A program made the translations under genes and the position numbers. From Candidatus Dormiibacterota bacterium (lineage in GTDB: Bacteria > Chloroflexota > Dormibacteria > Dormibacterales > Dormibacteraceae): a stretch of DNA of 64,000 bases. This document shows positions 50,975-60,110 of this stretch, piece by piece; the first letter of the stretch is position 1, and each line of letters begins with the position of its first letter. The stretch lies in NCBI GenBank assembly GCA_024280995.1, contig JAMXLM010000023.1, positions 78,319-142,318 of the forward strand, given 5' to 3'. Below the pieces are notes generated by a model, which did no database searches, was not told the DNA's origin, and was given only the letters and a program-made list of their open reading frames with translations.

Positions 50975-53598
50975 GCGACTCCCTGTTCATGCCGCTCGCG
51001 CAGCGCGCGCCGGGGCGAAGGGAGCTCACCGGCTGGGAGGCGATCTGGATGCCCCTTGGCGAAGGCGAGGCCGAGGGCATCCCCGCGGGTCGCGGCCATG
51101 GCTGGAAGCCGATCGAGGTGCCACGCCAGATTGCCGCGCGACCGGGCCGCCAGGCGATCTGGTACCGGACCGAGTTTCCGCGACCCGACCACGGCGGCCG
51201 CGTGGTCCTGCGGATCGGCGGCGCGTTCCTGGCCACCAACGTCTGGCTCAACGGCCGCCTGCTCGGCTCGCACTACGGCTACTTCGCGCCCTTCGGTTTC
51301 GACCTCACGCCCTACATCAAGCCCGAGAACCAGCTCGTCATCTGCTGCGAGTCGCCGATCGAGACGGAGCCTGAAAAGAAGCGACACATCATGGGCCTCT
51401 TCAACGACGGCGACCTCAAGCCCTACCCGGCGAGCGCCTACCTCAGCCTGCCCGAGACCTACAAGCCCGAAGTACCCCTGGGACTGTGGCAGCCGGTGCA
51501 GCTCGAGTACGTGGGCCCGATCGCGGTCGACTGGATGAGGATCAAGCCGACGTTCGAGGGTGGTGACGGACGCCTCGAGGTCGAGGCGCGGCTGCGCAAC
51601 CTCGACGGTCGGACCATGGACGGCGAGGTCGAGCTGGTCGTGCCGCTGCCGGGCCGCGACGGCTTGCGGCTGCGGCGCGAGGTGCATCTTGGCGGTGGCG
51701 CGGAGGAGACGATGAGCGTCCGCCTCGCGCTGCCGGGCGCAAAACGTTGGGAGCCGTGGCGATTCGGCGAGCAGAACGTGTACCGCGCCGAGCTGATCGC
51801 TCGGACCGCGGACGGAGTCGAGTCGTCTCGCGTCGAGGACGGCTTTGCGTTTCGCGACCTGACGTGGGACATCGGTCCGCGTCGCTGGAGCTTCCGTGTC
51901 AACGGCCGGCCGATATTCCTGCGCGGCGCGTGCTACGCGCCGGCGTACCGGCTCGACGAGCTGACCACCGAGACGCTTGCGGCGGACATCGCGACCGCCA
52001 AGAAGGCGAACATCGACGCGCTTCGCGTGGTGGCCAACGTCCTGCCGCGCGACTTCTACCGCCTTGCTGACGAGGCCGGGATGCTCGTGTTCCAGGACCT
52101 GCCGCTGACGGACACGTACGTCTACCACGCGCGGGCGGACGAGGCGCGCTTCTTCGAAAGCTCCGCGCGCCAGCAGCTTGCGGAGATGGTCGCGATGCTC
52201 CAGAACCATCCGTCGATCGTCCTGTGGACGGCCCACGACGACCCCCCATGGCTGGCGACGAACTTCGACCTCGGCGACGTCCATGCGGTGCGTCAGAACC
52301 ATTCGATCGACCAGGACCTGAAGGCGCTGTTCGAGAAGCTCGACCCGACGCGGCCCGCGCTCGCGGCGTCGGGCGACGTCGATCTGCACCTCATGCAGGG
52401 CTGGGCGGACGGTTCGTGGCGCGACATCGGTCTCGTCGAACCGCTGATGGTGAGCGCGTTCGGCGCGCAGTCGCTGCCGGCCGCCGACTCCGAGGCATGG
52501 GATGAGATCCGCGTACGCTGGCCCGTCGCCGACGATGAGCCTGCGTGGCGCCACGCAGGTTTCCAGCCGGTCAACTGGGCCGAGCGTGGAGTTGGGCTGC
52601 CGTCCGCGCATCGCAGCCTCGAGGAGTACATCGAAGACTCGCAGGCCTACCAGGCCGGTTTGGTGCGATACGCCGCCGAGCACATGCGGACCAGGAAGTT
52701 CGAGGCGTGTTGGGGCGCGTTCGCGTATCACCTGGTCGATCCGTTCCCCGGGATTGGCTTCGGCCTGCTCGACGGCACGCGGAAAGCGAAGCCCGCGCTC
52801 GAAGCGCTCACGGAGGCGTTCAAGGCGACACGGGTGATCATCGAGCCGCTCGGCTTCGAGCCACGCCGGCCCTTTGGAGTCACGCAGAACCCCCGCGTTC
52901 CGTTCGCTGCGCGACTGGTGGTGGTCAACGAGGACGCCGAGGTGACCGGACGCGGCATCGTGCGGTGGTCTCTCGCGCGCGAGAAGGCTGCGGGGGCGCG
53001 AGGAATGGAGCGCGTGCGCGACGCCGTGCAGAAGAAGACGTTCGCCGGGTCAGTCGAGGTGGAGGTGCCGACGCCCTTCGAACCCGCGGTGAGCGCGACC
53101 TCGGTAAGCATCCCGCTTGCCGCGGAAGGCCAGTACCGGATGGAGGCGACCTTGACCGTCGCGGGGCAGGTCGTCGACCGCGCCGAGCTGACTTTCATGG
53201 TGAGCTCGACCGCCGCACCCACTCGACCGCGGCCGGAGATTCCTCGTTATCTCGCCGAGCGGATAGCCGACCTGCGCAGCCTGCAGTCCGAGAGCCTTGG
53301 AGTCAGCTTTGCCCTCGAAAACCGCACCCGCCCCGCCGTGCTTGTCGGCGTGACCGGGCTTCGGCTCGACGGAGTCCTGGTCACCGGCCACCAGCTGCAG
53401 CTCGAAACCAGCGCCGGCCTGGCGCCGCTGCCGCGTCGACTCGACATGCCATTGGGTCGCCGGCTGGTCGTCCACGTCGTGACCGGCGAGGGGCTGGCGG
53501 CGGGGGCGCACTCCCTCGAAGCGGACGTCACGGTGCCCGGCGTCGCGTCGGGCAGATTGGTCATCGAGAACGGCGCAATGCCGGATGGAGATCCGTGA
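50971..53598 (+). CDS. GH2-fold protein with both catalytic glutamates replaced
   Basis: 875 aa with the GH2 order: jelly-roll sugar-binding domain (about 60-190, RIGGAFLATNVWLNGRLLG), Ig-like domain, TIM barrel from about 300 (FRVNGRPIFLRGACYAPAYR), then beta-sandwiches. In GH2 the acid/base lies in HN-E-P after NHPSIVLW; here it is HDDP (Asp424 in place of Glu). The nucleophile lies in VS-E-FGAQ; here it is VSAFGAQ (Ala496). It therefore should not be a normal retaining glycosidase. Coupled to galK, so a galactoside- or glycan-binding role is possible. Confidence 0.85.
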   Translation: MSDSLFMPLAQRAPGRRELTGWEAIWMPLGEGEAEGIPAGRGHGWKPIEVPRQIAARPGRQAIWYRTEFPRPDHGGRVVLRIGGAFLATNVWLNGRLLGSHYGYFAPFGFDLTPYIKPENQLVICCESPIETEPEKKRHIMGLFNDGDLKPYPASAYLSLPETYKPEVPLGLWQPVQLEYVGPIAVDWMRIKPTFEGGDGRLEVEARLRNLDGRTMDGEVELVVPLPGRDGLRLRREVHLGGGAEETMSVRLALPGAKRWEPWRFGEQNVYRAELIARTADGVESSRVEDGFAFRDLTWDIGPRRWSFRVNGRPIFLRGACYAPAYRLDELTTETLAADIATAKKANIDALRVVANVLPRDFYRLADEAGMLVFQDLPLTDTYVYHARADEARFFESSARQQLAEMVAMLQNHPSIVLWTAHDDPPWLATNFDLGDVHAVRQNHSIDQDLKALFEKLDPTRPALAASGDVDLHLMQGWADGSWRDIGLVEPLMVSAFGAQSLPAADSEAWDEIRVRWPVADDEPAWRHAGFQPVNWAERGVGLPSAHRSLEEYIEDSQAYQAGLVRYAAEHMRTRKFEACWGAFAYHLVDPFPGIGFGLLDGTRKAKPALEALTEAFKATRVIIEPLGFEPRRPFGVTQNPRVPFAARLVVVNEDAEVTGRGIVRWSLAREKAAGARGMERVRDAVQKKTFAGSVEVEVPTPFEPAVSATSVSIPLAAEGQYRMEATLTVAGQVVDRAELTFMVSSTAAPTRPRPEIPRYLAERIADLRSLQSESLGVSFALENRTRPAVLVGVTGLRLDGVLVTGHQLQLETSAGLAPLPRRLDMPLGRRLVVHVVTGEGLAAGAHSLEADVTVPGVASGRLVIENGAMPDGDP

Positions 53599-53653
53599 CC
53601 CCAATGGCATACTTCTGGGCTACGCAATAGGAGATGGGAGGACCCCGTACCGC

Positions 53654-55261
53654 ATGCCAGATACGAACGTACTGATAATCCTGCTCTCGGTCGCAGGCAT
53701 CGTCGTCATCTTCCTTTACCTGCGGACCACCCGCCGCCGCCGAAAGAAGAAGACGGCAGCCCCGGTGCGACCGGCGGCTCCTGCCAACCAGACCGCGGGC
53801 GTTGCCGCGACGTGGGCGCCTCCGACGCCGCCTCGACCCGCGACAGTCGCGCCGACGATGGTGGCGCAGTCGCCCAATGCGGGCGGATGGGGCGCGGCGA
53901 GTCCCGCGGCCGGAAGGCCCGTGGCCAGCGGTTGGGGAACACCTCCATCGCCCGGGATGGCGTCACCGGCACCCTCGGCTTCGCCTTCATCTGTGCCTTC
54001 TGTTTCTCCCTCTTGGGGCGCGCCGCCGCCTTCGACGCCGCCGGCGGCTCCGGCACCCGCGCCTTCGGTTTCACCTTCTTGGGGCGCGCCGGCCCCGGCT
54101 CCGTCCACCGGCGCCGGCCCCACGTGGGGCTCGCCCGCACCATCGGCGCCGCCGGCGCCATCGACGTCAGAAGCGGCCCCGGCCTGGGGCGCTCCCGCCG
54201 CGCCTGCGCCTTCTATCTCGCCCTCTTGGGGCGCACCCGCCCCGGCGGTGGAGTCGCCAGCGATCCCGTCAGCTCCATCGTGGAATCCTCCGCTCGCGCC
54301 CGGTTGGGACGCACCGGCCGCGTCGTCGCAGCCGGCTCCCTCGGCCCCGGCCGCGCCTTCCGGCGCCGACTGGGGTGCGCCCTCTCCGGCCGCCGCGCCG
54401 CCGCCGACCGTTGCTCCTTCCTGGGACCTGGGTCCGCCCGCGTCCCCATCGGCGGGCTGGGACATCCCCAAGACCGAAGAGCCGGCCGCACCGCCGGCAC
54501 CGTCGTGGAGCGCGCCGGCCGCGCCGCCGGTGCCTGAACCTCCGGCCGCCGCGCCGGTGATCGCGCCACCGCCGTGGAATGTTCCGCCCGCGCCCGCCTG
54601 GTCGACGCCCGCCGCGTCAGCGGCACCGCCGATCCCGGCCGCATCGATCCCTTCCACGGACGAAGACCTTGCCGCCGGCGCACGCGCCGCGGCCGAGGAA
54701 CCCGCACCGCCGGCCGCGCCTCAAGCCGGTCCTCCGCCGTGGCGTGGTCCGGACAACAACGAGGTCGCGGCGACCATGGTCGCCCCGCCGCCGATGAACG
54801 GTGGCGGCACAGACGGTGAACCGACAACGCTGATGCCGGCCTGGCAGCCGCCGCCAGTGCCGCCGGTGGCGGCTCCGCCGCCGGCGCCCGTTGCGCCGCC
54901 TGTAGTCGCGGAGACCCAGGCGATGCCGGCCCGCACCCAACCTCCTGCCGGGGTGGCCGCGGGACCGCAGGCCGAGCTCACGATCGAGTCGGGGCCCGAC
55001 GCCGGGCATGCCCATCGCGCAAGCGACAAGGCGCTGCGTCTCGGAAGATCACCCGACAACGACGTGATCCTTCGTGATCCCGCGACCAGCGGTCACCACG
55101 CACGCCTCGAGCGCCGCGCCGACGCCTTCTGGGTCGTCGATCTCGGCAGTACCAACGGAACCTTCGTAAACGGGGAATCGATCCAGGAGAAGCAGCTGAA
55201 CAACGGCGACCGGCTGACGGTGGGCCAGAACTCGCTTCACTTCTCCGTTGTCGGAGCCTGA
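53654..55261 (+). CDS. FHA-domain protein with long Pro/Ala/Ser-rich linker
   Basis: About 535 aa. An N-terminal membrane helix (NVLIILLSVAGIVVIFLYL) and RRRRKKK are followed by a roughly 370-residue low-complexity linker built of repeats such as SPSWGAPAPAP, and a C-terminal FHA domain: LRLGRSPDNDVILRDPATSGHHARLE ... DLGSTNGTFVNGE. FHA domains bind phosphothreonine; the PP2C gene follows 28 nt downstream. ATG 53654 is preferred over ATG 53585, which overlaps the GH2 gene. Confidence 0.85.
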   Translation: MPDTNVLIILLSVAGIVVIFLYLRTTRRRRKKKTAAPVRPAAPANQTAGVAATWAPPTPPRPATVAPTMVAQSPNAGGWGAASPAAGRPVASGWGTPPSPGMASPAPSASPSSVPSVSPSWGAPPPSTPPAAPAPAPSVSPSWGAPAPAPSTGAGPTWGSPAPSAPPAPSTSEAAPAWGAPAAPAPSISPSWGAPAPAVESPAIPSAPSWNPPLAPGWDAPAASSQPAPSAPAAPSGADWGAPSPAAAPPPTVAPSWDLGPPASPSAGWDIPKTEEPAAPPAPSWSAPAAPPVPEPPAAAPVIAPPPWNVPPAPAWSTPAASAAPPIPAASIPSTDEDLAAGARAAAEEPAPPAAPQAGPPPWRGPDNNEVAATMVAPPPMNGGGTDGEPTTLMPAWQPPPVPPVAAPPPAPVAPPVVAETQAMPARTQPPAGVAAGPQAELTIESGPDAGHAHRASDKALRLGRSPDNDVILRDPATSGHHARLERRADAFWVVDLGSTNGTFVNGESIQEKQLNNGDRLTVGQNSLHFSVVGA

Positions 55262-55276
55262 TTTCCGTCCGGATCG

Positions 55277-55282
55277 TTAACT
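55277..55282 (+). promoter_or_regulatory. Possible -10 box (TTAACT) for the PP2C gene
   Basis: TTAACT lies 7 nt before ATG 55290 in an AT-rich patch. It would give a leaderless PP2C mRNA separate from the FHA gene. Confidence 0.35.
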
Positions 55283-55289
55283 AAGAACG

Positions 55290-56066
55290 ATGCGGTTGAA
55301 GATCGCGTGGGCCACTGACCCAGGCCTCGAGAGAGAGGAGAACGAGGACTCCGTCACCGTGTGGCGGAACAAGGCCGGGCTCGACACCTTGATCGTCGTC
55401 TGCGACGGCATGGGCGGGCACGCGGCCGGGCAGCACGCGAGCTCGATCGCGGTCAAGACCGTGACCAAGGTGCTGTCGGAGGATGGACAGGAAGGTCCGG
55501 ACGCAGACCGCCTCAAGCGGGCCTGCAAAGAAGCGAACTCCGCCGTGTTCAAAGCCGCGCAGGAGAATCCCGAATGGGCCGGCATGGGAAGCACGCTGGT
55601 GATGGTGGCCATCCGTTCCGGGGAGTGCGGACTGCTCAACGTCGGCGACAGCCCCGCCTACCTGTTCCGCAACAGCATGCCGAAGCTCATCTCCCAGGAT
55701 CACTCGTGGCCGGCCGAGCAGGTTCGGCTCGGTCTGATCAAGCCCGAGGAGGCGGAGAACCATCCGCTCAAACACCGCCTCACGCGCGCGATCGGGGTGT
55801 GGGACCAGATCCAGCCGTTCACCGACAAGATCAAGCTCGAGGAGGGCGATGCGGTCGTGCTCTGCAGCGATGGGGTGGAGACGGCCGGCGTGAGCGTCGA
55901 GGAGATGGGCCGGCTTCTGCTGGCCGACGGCAACCTCGACCGAGGCGCGGAGCGGGTGATCGAGCGATGTCGGGAGCTGGGCGCGCCGGACAACGTCACC
56001 CTCGCCGTGGCGAGGGTCGAGGTCGACGTGACGAAGACCGCGGTCCTGCCGAAGATGAAGCTCTAG
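55290..56066 (+). CDS. PP2C-family serine/threonine phosphatase
   Basis: 258 aa with the PPM motifs in order: TDPGLEREENEDSV, VVCDGMGGHAAGQHAS, GMGSTLVMVAI, NVGDSPAYLF, SQDHSW, HRLTRAIGV, VVLCSDGVE, and the final DNVTLAVARVEV. Metal-binding aspartates are intact. With the FHA protein it forms a phospho-signalling pair; no kinase gene is visible in the window. Confidence 0.95.
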   Translation: MRLKIAWATDPGLEREENEDSVTVWRNKAGLDTLIVVCDGMGGHAAGQHASSIAVKTVTKVLSEDGQEGPDADRLKRACKEANSAVFKAAQENPEWAGMGSTLVMVAIRSGECGLLNVGDSPAYLFRNSMPKLISQDHSWPAEQVRLGLIKPEEAENHPLKHRLTRAIGVWDQIQPFTDKIKLEEGDAVVLCSDGVETAGVSVEEMGRLLLADGNLDRGAERVIERCRELGAPDNVTLAVARVEVDVTKTAVLPKMKL

Positions 56067-57289
56067 CTCGAAGCCTCACCCCGTTGGGGTGGGGGATACG
56101 CGCGCATCAGGGTTTCGGCGACGTGCTCGACCTTCATGCGCGACCCTCGTGCGCGCAGACCCGCCTCGAGCTGCATCTGGCAACCAGGGTTCGCGACCGT
56201 GATGATGTCCGCCCCGGTGGCGAGGACGTCCTCCATCTTCTGGTCGAGGATCCGGTTCGACATGTCCGGCTCCAACGTGCTGTAGAGACCGGCCGCACCG
56301 CAGCAGATGTCGGCGTGGCGCATCTCGACGAAGTTCGCGCCCGCGACTTTGCGGACCAGGTCACGCGGCTGCTTTTTGATCTTCTGTGCGTGGGCGAGAT
56401 GGCACGCGTCCTGGTAGGTCACCTTGACATCTACCTTGCGGTCGGGCTCAGGGAGGCCGACCTCGGCGAGCCATTCGGTCAGGTCTTTCACCTTGCCTTT
56501 CAGCAGCGGATAGAAATCCTTGAGGTGCGCGCCACAGCCCGCCGAATCGACGACCAGCGCATCGAAGTGCTCCGAGTTGTAGACGGCGATGTTGTGATCG
56601 CGCAGCCGCTCGGCGCCCTTGAGATCGCCGTTGTGCGCAAACAGCGCACCGCAGCATCTCTCGTCAGGCGGAAACCAGACCTCGCAGCCGGCGAGCTGCA
56701 GGAGCTTGACCGCCTGGTAGTGCGCGTGCGGGTACAGGATGGGCATCACGCAGCCGACGAGGAACGCGACGCGGTACTTGCGAGGCCCCCACGCCTGGGC
56801 GACGTTCGTGTCGGGCGCGCAGTACCGCGCCTTCAACGGGGGCAGCATGCGCCCGGACCGCACCATCGAGGTAAGCCGATATCTCTGCGCGATGCGGGTC
56901 GCATAACCGGCGAGACGCAGCCGTTTCGGGTGGCCGATGAGCTGGCGCAGGGCGACGCGGCTGGCGAACCGCTTGAACGATGGATTGCGCCGGTCTTCGA
57001 CGTCGGCGCGCCCGGCCTCGATGATCCGGCCGTACGGCACGCCCGACGGACACACACCCTCGCACGTGCGGCACCCGAGGCACAGGTCGATGTGCTTCAC
57101 CTGCTCCTCTTCGAAGGGCAGCGTGCCGCGCTTCCACTGCGTCATCAGATAGATGCGGCCGCGCGGCGATTCGGTCTCGAGACCGGTGACCCGAAACGTG
57201 GGGCATGCGTCGAGGCACAGGCCGCAGTGGACGCACGTGGCGAGGTCGTCGTCCGACAGCCGCTGGAACGACGTGCTCACAGTGCTCAC
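56063..57289 (-). CDS. glcF: Glycolate oxidase iron-sulfur subunit
   Basis: 408 aa. Two 4Fe-4S motifs near the N-terminus (CVHCGLCLDACP and CLGCRTCEGVCPSG) and two CCG cysteine-rich domains (VGCVMP ... DERCCGALFAHNG; CHLAHAQ ... DICCGAAGLYS). It passes electrons from the FAD subunits to quinone. GTG 57289 overlaps the glcE stop (GTGA). Its C-terminus (PPPQRGEASS) is encoded by a REP-like palindrome. Confidence 0.93.
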   Translation of the reverse strand: MSTVSTSFQRLSDDDLATCVHCGLCLDACPTFRVTGLETESPRGRIYLMTQWKRGTLPFEEEQVKHIDLCLGCRTCEGVCPSGVPYGRIIEAGRADVEDRRNPSFKRFASRVALRQLIGHPKRLRLAGYATRIAQRYRLTSMVRSGRMLPPLKARYCAPDTNVAQAWGPRKYRVAFLVGCVMPILYPHAHYQAVKLLQLAGCEVWFPPDERCCGALFAHNGDLKGAERLRDHNIAVYNSEHFDALVVDSAGCGAHLKDFYPLLKGKVKDLTEWLAEVGLPEPDRKVDVKVTYQDACHLAHAQKIKKQPRDLVRKVAGANFVEMRHADICCGAAGLYSTLEPDMSNRILDQKMEDVLATGADIITVANPGCQMQLEAGLRARGSRMKVEHVAETLMRAYPPPQRGEASS

Positions 57290-58347
57290 ACCACGAACCT
57301 CCCCGGGTTCAGAACGCCGTCGGGGTCGAAGGCTCGCTTCAGACGGCGCATCAGTTCGATGGTCGCAGGTGGGGTTCCCCACGCGCCGACCTCGGCAACG
57401 AAATCGTCCGGGCCGCTCATCATCACGAGCGACCCACCGGCGGCTTCGACCTTGGAGCGCATGTCGCGGACCGACTGCGCATCCGACGCGATCGCCCAGT
57501 GCGCGATCCCTGTGCCCGGCGAAGCCCACCAGCCGGCGCCACGCGGAAGCTCGTCCATGATCTCCATGAGCTCCGTTCGCGGCACGGCGATCCGCGCCCA
57601 CCGCGCCGGCGCCCGGTGCGCATGTCGATCCCAGATGGACGTGTCTTCGACGTGCCAGCCGAGCTCGCGTGCGACCCTGTCGACCGCGTCCGGGCTGCCC
57701 ATGTAGCGCGCCAGCACGCGGCCGTCCGAGAAGACCTCCAGCGCAGACGGCGCCATGGCGGCGGCGAGCGCGCGGTCGGCATCCTCCCATCCCCCCTCGC
57801 TCGTCAGCGTCACGTCGCGCAGCGGCTTCGGAAAGACCTTGAAAGAAGCCGCGACGATGATCCCGAGCGAGCCGAGGGCGCCGTAGTGCAGCTTCATCAT
57901 GTCGTAGCCGCTCACGTTCTTGACCACGCGACCACCTCCGGTCGCGAGCTTGCCGTCGGGAAGCGCGACGCGGATGCCGATCAAGAAATCGCGCGGCGAA
58001 CCGAAGCGCATGCGGAGCGGTCCCGTCCACCCCGTGGCGAGGAGCCCGCCGACGGTGTGGCCGGGGGCGTTGAAGGGATCCACGGGCAGGAACTGCCCAG
58101 CCTTTCCGAGCGCGGCCTGCAGCGCCTCGATCGTTATCCCGGCCTCGACGCTCACGACCATGTCCGCCTGCGAGTGCTCGATCACGCGGTCAAGACGCGT
58201 GGTGTGGATCTCGACGTCGCACGGTCCACCGGTGCCTGGAGCACGCCCGCCGCCGACGGGAACCACCGCTTGCTTCGCCTGTGCGGCTTCGTGCAGCGCC
58301 CGAGCGAGGTCTTCGGCGGTGCGCGGCTCGTGCTTCGTCACCACCAT
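57286..58347 (-). CDS. glcE: Glycolate oxidase FAD-binding subunit
   Basis: 353 aa with an FAD_binding_4 (PCMH) domain: VVPVGGGRAPGTGGPCDVEI, VSVEAGITIEALQAALGKAGQFLPVDPF, GGRVVKNVSGYDMMKLHYGALGSLGIIV, and a C-terminal RRLKRAFDPDGVLNPGRF. The start lies inside the end of glcD (10-nt overlap). Confidence 0.92.
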   Translation of the reverse strand: MVVTKHEPRTAEDLARALHEAAQAKQAVVPVGGGRAPGTGGPCDVEIHTTRLDRVIEHSQADMVVSVEAGITIEALQAALGKAGQFLPVDPFNAPGHTVGGLLATGWTGPLRMRFGSPRDFLIGIRVALPDGKLATGGGRVVKNVSGYDMMKLHYGALGSLGIIVAASFKVFPKPLRDVTLTSEGGWEDADRALAAAMAPSALEVFSDGRVLARYMGSPDAVDRVARELGWHVEDTSIWDRHAHRAPARWARIAVPRTELMEIMDELPRGAGWWASPGTGIAHWAIASDAQSVRDMRSKVEAAGGSLVMMSGPDDFVAEVGAWGTPPATIELMRRLKRAFDPDGVLNPGRFVV

Positions 58348-59780
58348 TTCGCTTCCACCGCGAGGCCGGTCCGCCCGGCGAGATGCACCACCCGCTCGCT
58401 GGTCGGGTCGGGGAAGACCTTGCCCGGGTTCAACATGGCGTCGGGGTCAAGGGCGTCTTTCACGCGGTGCATCGCGTCCAGGTCGTCGGGGCCGTAGATC
58501 CACGGCATGAACGCGTTCTTCTCGAGTCCGATGCCGTGCTCGCCGGACAGGGTTCCCCCCAGCTCTACGACAGCACGCAGCATCTCCTCGCCGGCCGACT
58601 CCACCTGGGGCATGACCTGCTTGTCGCGCATGTCGAACAGGATGTTGGGGTGGAGGTTGCCATCGCCGGCGTGAAACACGTTCGCGACGGGGAGCTTGTA
58701 ATGCTCGCCGATCTCGCCGACCGCGGAAAGGACCTGCGGCAGCCGTGAACGCGGCACGACGCCGTCGTGAAGGTAGTAGTTGGGCTTGATCCGTCCGAGC
58801 GCGCCGATCGCGCCCTTGCGTCCGGCCCACAGGAGCTCGCGTTCCCCCGGCGTCTGCGCCTCGCGGAGGCCGTAGCCCTGGTTGCTCGAGAGGATCTTGC
58901 CGATCGCCGCCATCAGCTCGCGCGTCGACTCCTCGATCCCGTCGACCTCGACGAGCAGCACAGCGCCAGCATCGGTCGGGTAGCCCGCGTGGTAGTGGGC
59001 CTCGACGGCGCCGACTGTGACGCTGTCCATCATCTCCAGCGCCGCCGGCACGATCGCGTTGCCGATGACCGCCGAAACGGCCTGGCTCGCTGTTTCGATG
59101 CTCGGGAACGCGGCCAGCAACGTCGCGACGCTCGGAGGGATGCGCAGCAGCTTGACCTTGATCTTGGTGATCGCGCACAGCGTGCCTTCGGAGCCGACGA
59201 GCACACCGCACAGGTCGAGCCCGATGCGGTCGGGCGTGTCGCCGTTGACCCAGTGCACGGAACCGTCGGCGAGCACAACCTCCATGCCGAGGACGTGGTT
59301 GGTGGTCACGCCGTAGTAGAGGCAGTGTGGACCGCCGGAGTTCTCGGCGGCGTTGCCGCCGATCGTGCACGCGTTCTGGCTCGAGGGGTCGGGCGCGTAG
59401 AAAAGGCCGTGCTGCGCGGCGACCACGGACAGCTCTTTGTTGACGACGCCCGGCTCGACGAGCGCGGTCTGCGCGACCGTGTCGATCTCGAGGATGCGCC
59501 GCATGCGCGTGACCTGCAGGGCGATCCCGCCCTTGATCGTGACCGCGCCACCGGAGAGCCCTGTGCCGGCACCTCGGGGCACGATCGGGATCTTGTTCCT
59601 GGCGGCGATCTTGATCACGTCCGCGACCTGCTGGGTCGTGGAGGCGAGGACGACGGCGTCCGGGACCGCGCCCTCGATCGATCCGTCACGCTCGAAGATG
59701 CGCAGGTCGTTGGCCGCGTCGATCACCGCCTCGCGGCCGACGACGCGGCGCAGGTCTTCGGTGACGGCGCTAGGAAGCAT
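58338..59780 (-). CDS. glcD: Glycolate oxidase catalytic FAD subunit
   Basis: 480 aa: PRGAGTGLSGGAVTIKGGIAL (FAD pyrophosphate loop), PSSQNACTIGGNAAENSGGPHCLYYGVT, VHWVNGDTPDRIGLDLCGVLVGSEGTLCAI, and the vanillyl-oxidase-like C-terminus VFHAGDGNLHPNILFD ... SGEHGIGLEKNAFM. It oxidises glycolate (or D-lactate) to glyoxylate (or pyruvate). First enzyme gene of glcDEF. Confidence 0.94.
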   Translation of the reverse strand: MLPSAVTEDLRRVVGREAVIDAANDLRIFERDGSIEGAVPDAVVLASTTQQVADVIKIAARNKIPIVPRGAGTGLSGGAVTIKGGIALQVTRMRRILEIDTVAQTALVEPGVVNKELSVVAAQHGLFYAPDPSSQNACTIGGNAAENSGGPHCLYYGVTTNHVLGMEVVLADGSVHWVNGDTPDRIGLDLCGVLVGSEGTLCAITKIKVKLLRIPPSVATLLAAFPSIETASQAVSAVIGNAIVPAALEMMDSVTVGAVEAHYHAGYPTDAGAVLLVEVDGIEESTRELMAAIGKILSSNQGYGLREAQTPGERELLWAGRKGAIGALGRIKPNYYLHDGVVPRSRLPQVLSAVGEIGEHYKLPVANVFHAGDGNLHPNILFDMRDKQVMPQVESAGEEMLRAVVELGGTLSGEHGIGLEKNAFMPWIYGPDDLDAMHRVKDALDPDAMLNPGKVFPDPTSERVVHLAGRTGLAVEAKWW

Positions 59781-60084
59781 TCTCGAAGACCTCGAAGCGG
59801 CGCGTCGTCGAACCCGGGAAGGTGGGCGCCTCGGTGGCCGTCGTGCCGTCGAGCAGCTGGTCGAGCCAGCGGCGCACCTCTTCGTCTGAAGGTGTTCCGT
59901 CTGTTCGCTCGAAGACGGCCTCCTGGATGCGGCTGTGCGGCGAGACCTGGATCGTGAACCAGATCGACAGCCCGTCGGGCGTCACCACGTGGTGCGACTC
60001 GTCGACCTTGCGGTTGATGGGAAGGCGCATCGGCTTTGCCTCCGCGGCGGCGCGCAGCCTGGCGGCCTCGCTCGCGATGTCCAT
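59770..60084 (-). CDS. Small hypothetical protein preceding glcDEF
   Basis: 104 aa, MDIASEAARLRAAAEAKPMR..., with a beta-rich centre (SHHVVTPDGLSIWFTIQVSP) and a charged C-terminal half. It overlaps glcD by 11 nt and is therefore translationally coupled to the glycolate operon. I do not recognise the family. Confidence 0.65.
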   Translation of the reverse strand: MDIASEAARLRAAAEAKPMRLPINRKVDESHHVVTPDGLSIWFTIQVSPHSRIQEAVFERTDGTPSDEEVRRWLDQLLDGTTATEAPTFPGSTTRRFEVFENAS

Positions 60085-60098
60085 CTAGAAGTCCAGCT

Positions 60099-60104
60099 TA
60101 AATT
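60099..60104 (+). promoter_or_regulatory. -10 box (TAAATT) for the URO-D-like gene
   Basis: TAAATT, six bases, GTG 60111. The same AT-rich patch lies in the 26-bp gap between two divergent genes and reads AATTTA on the other strand, so it may serve both. Confidence 0.45.
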
Positions 60105-60110
60105 GAGATC

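Noticed and set aside
53800..54560. Plus-strand Arg-rich ORFs within the FHA gene and a minus-strand Gly-rich one
   Set aside because: By-products of the Pro/Ala-rich repeat composition; only the frame ending in the FHA domain is meaningful.
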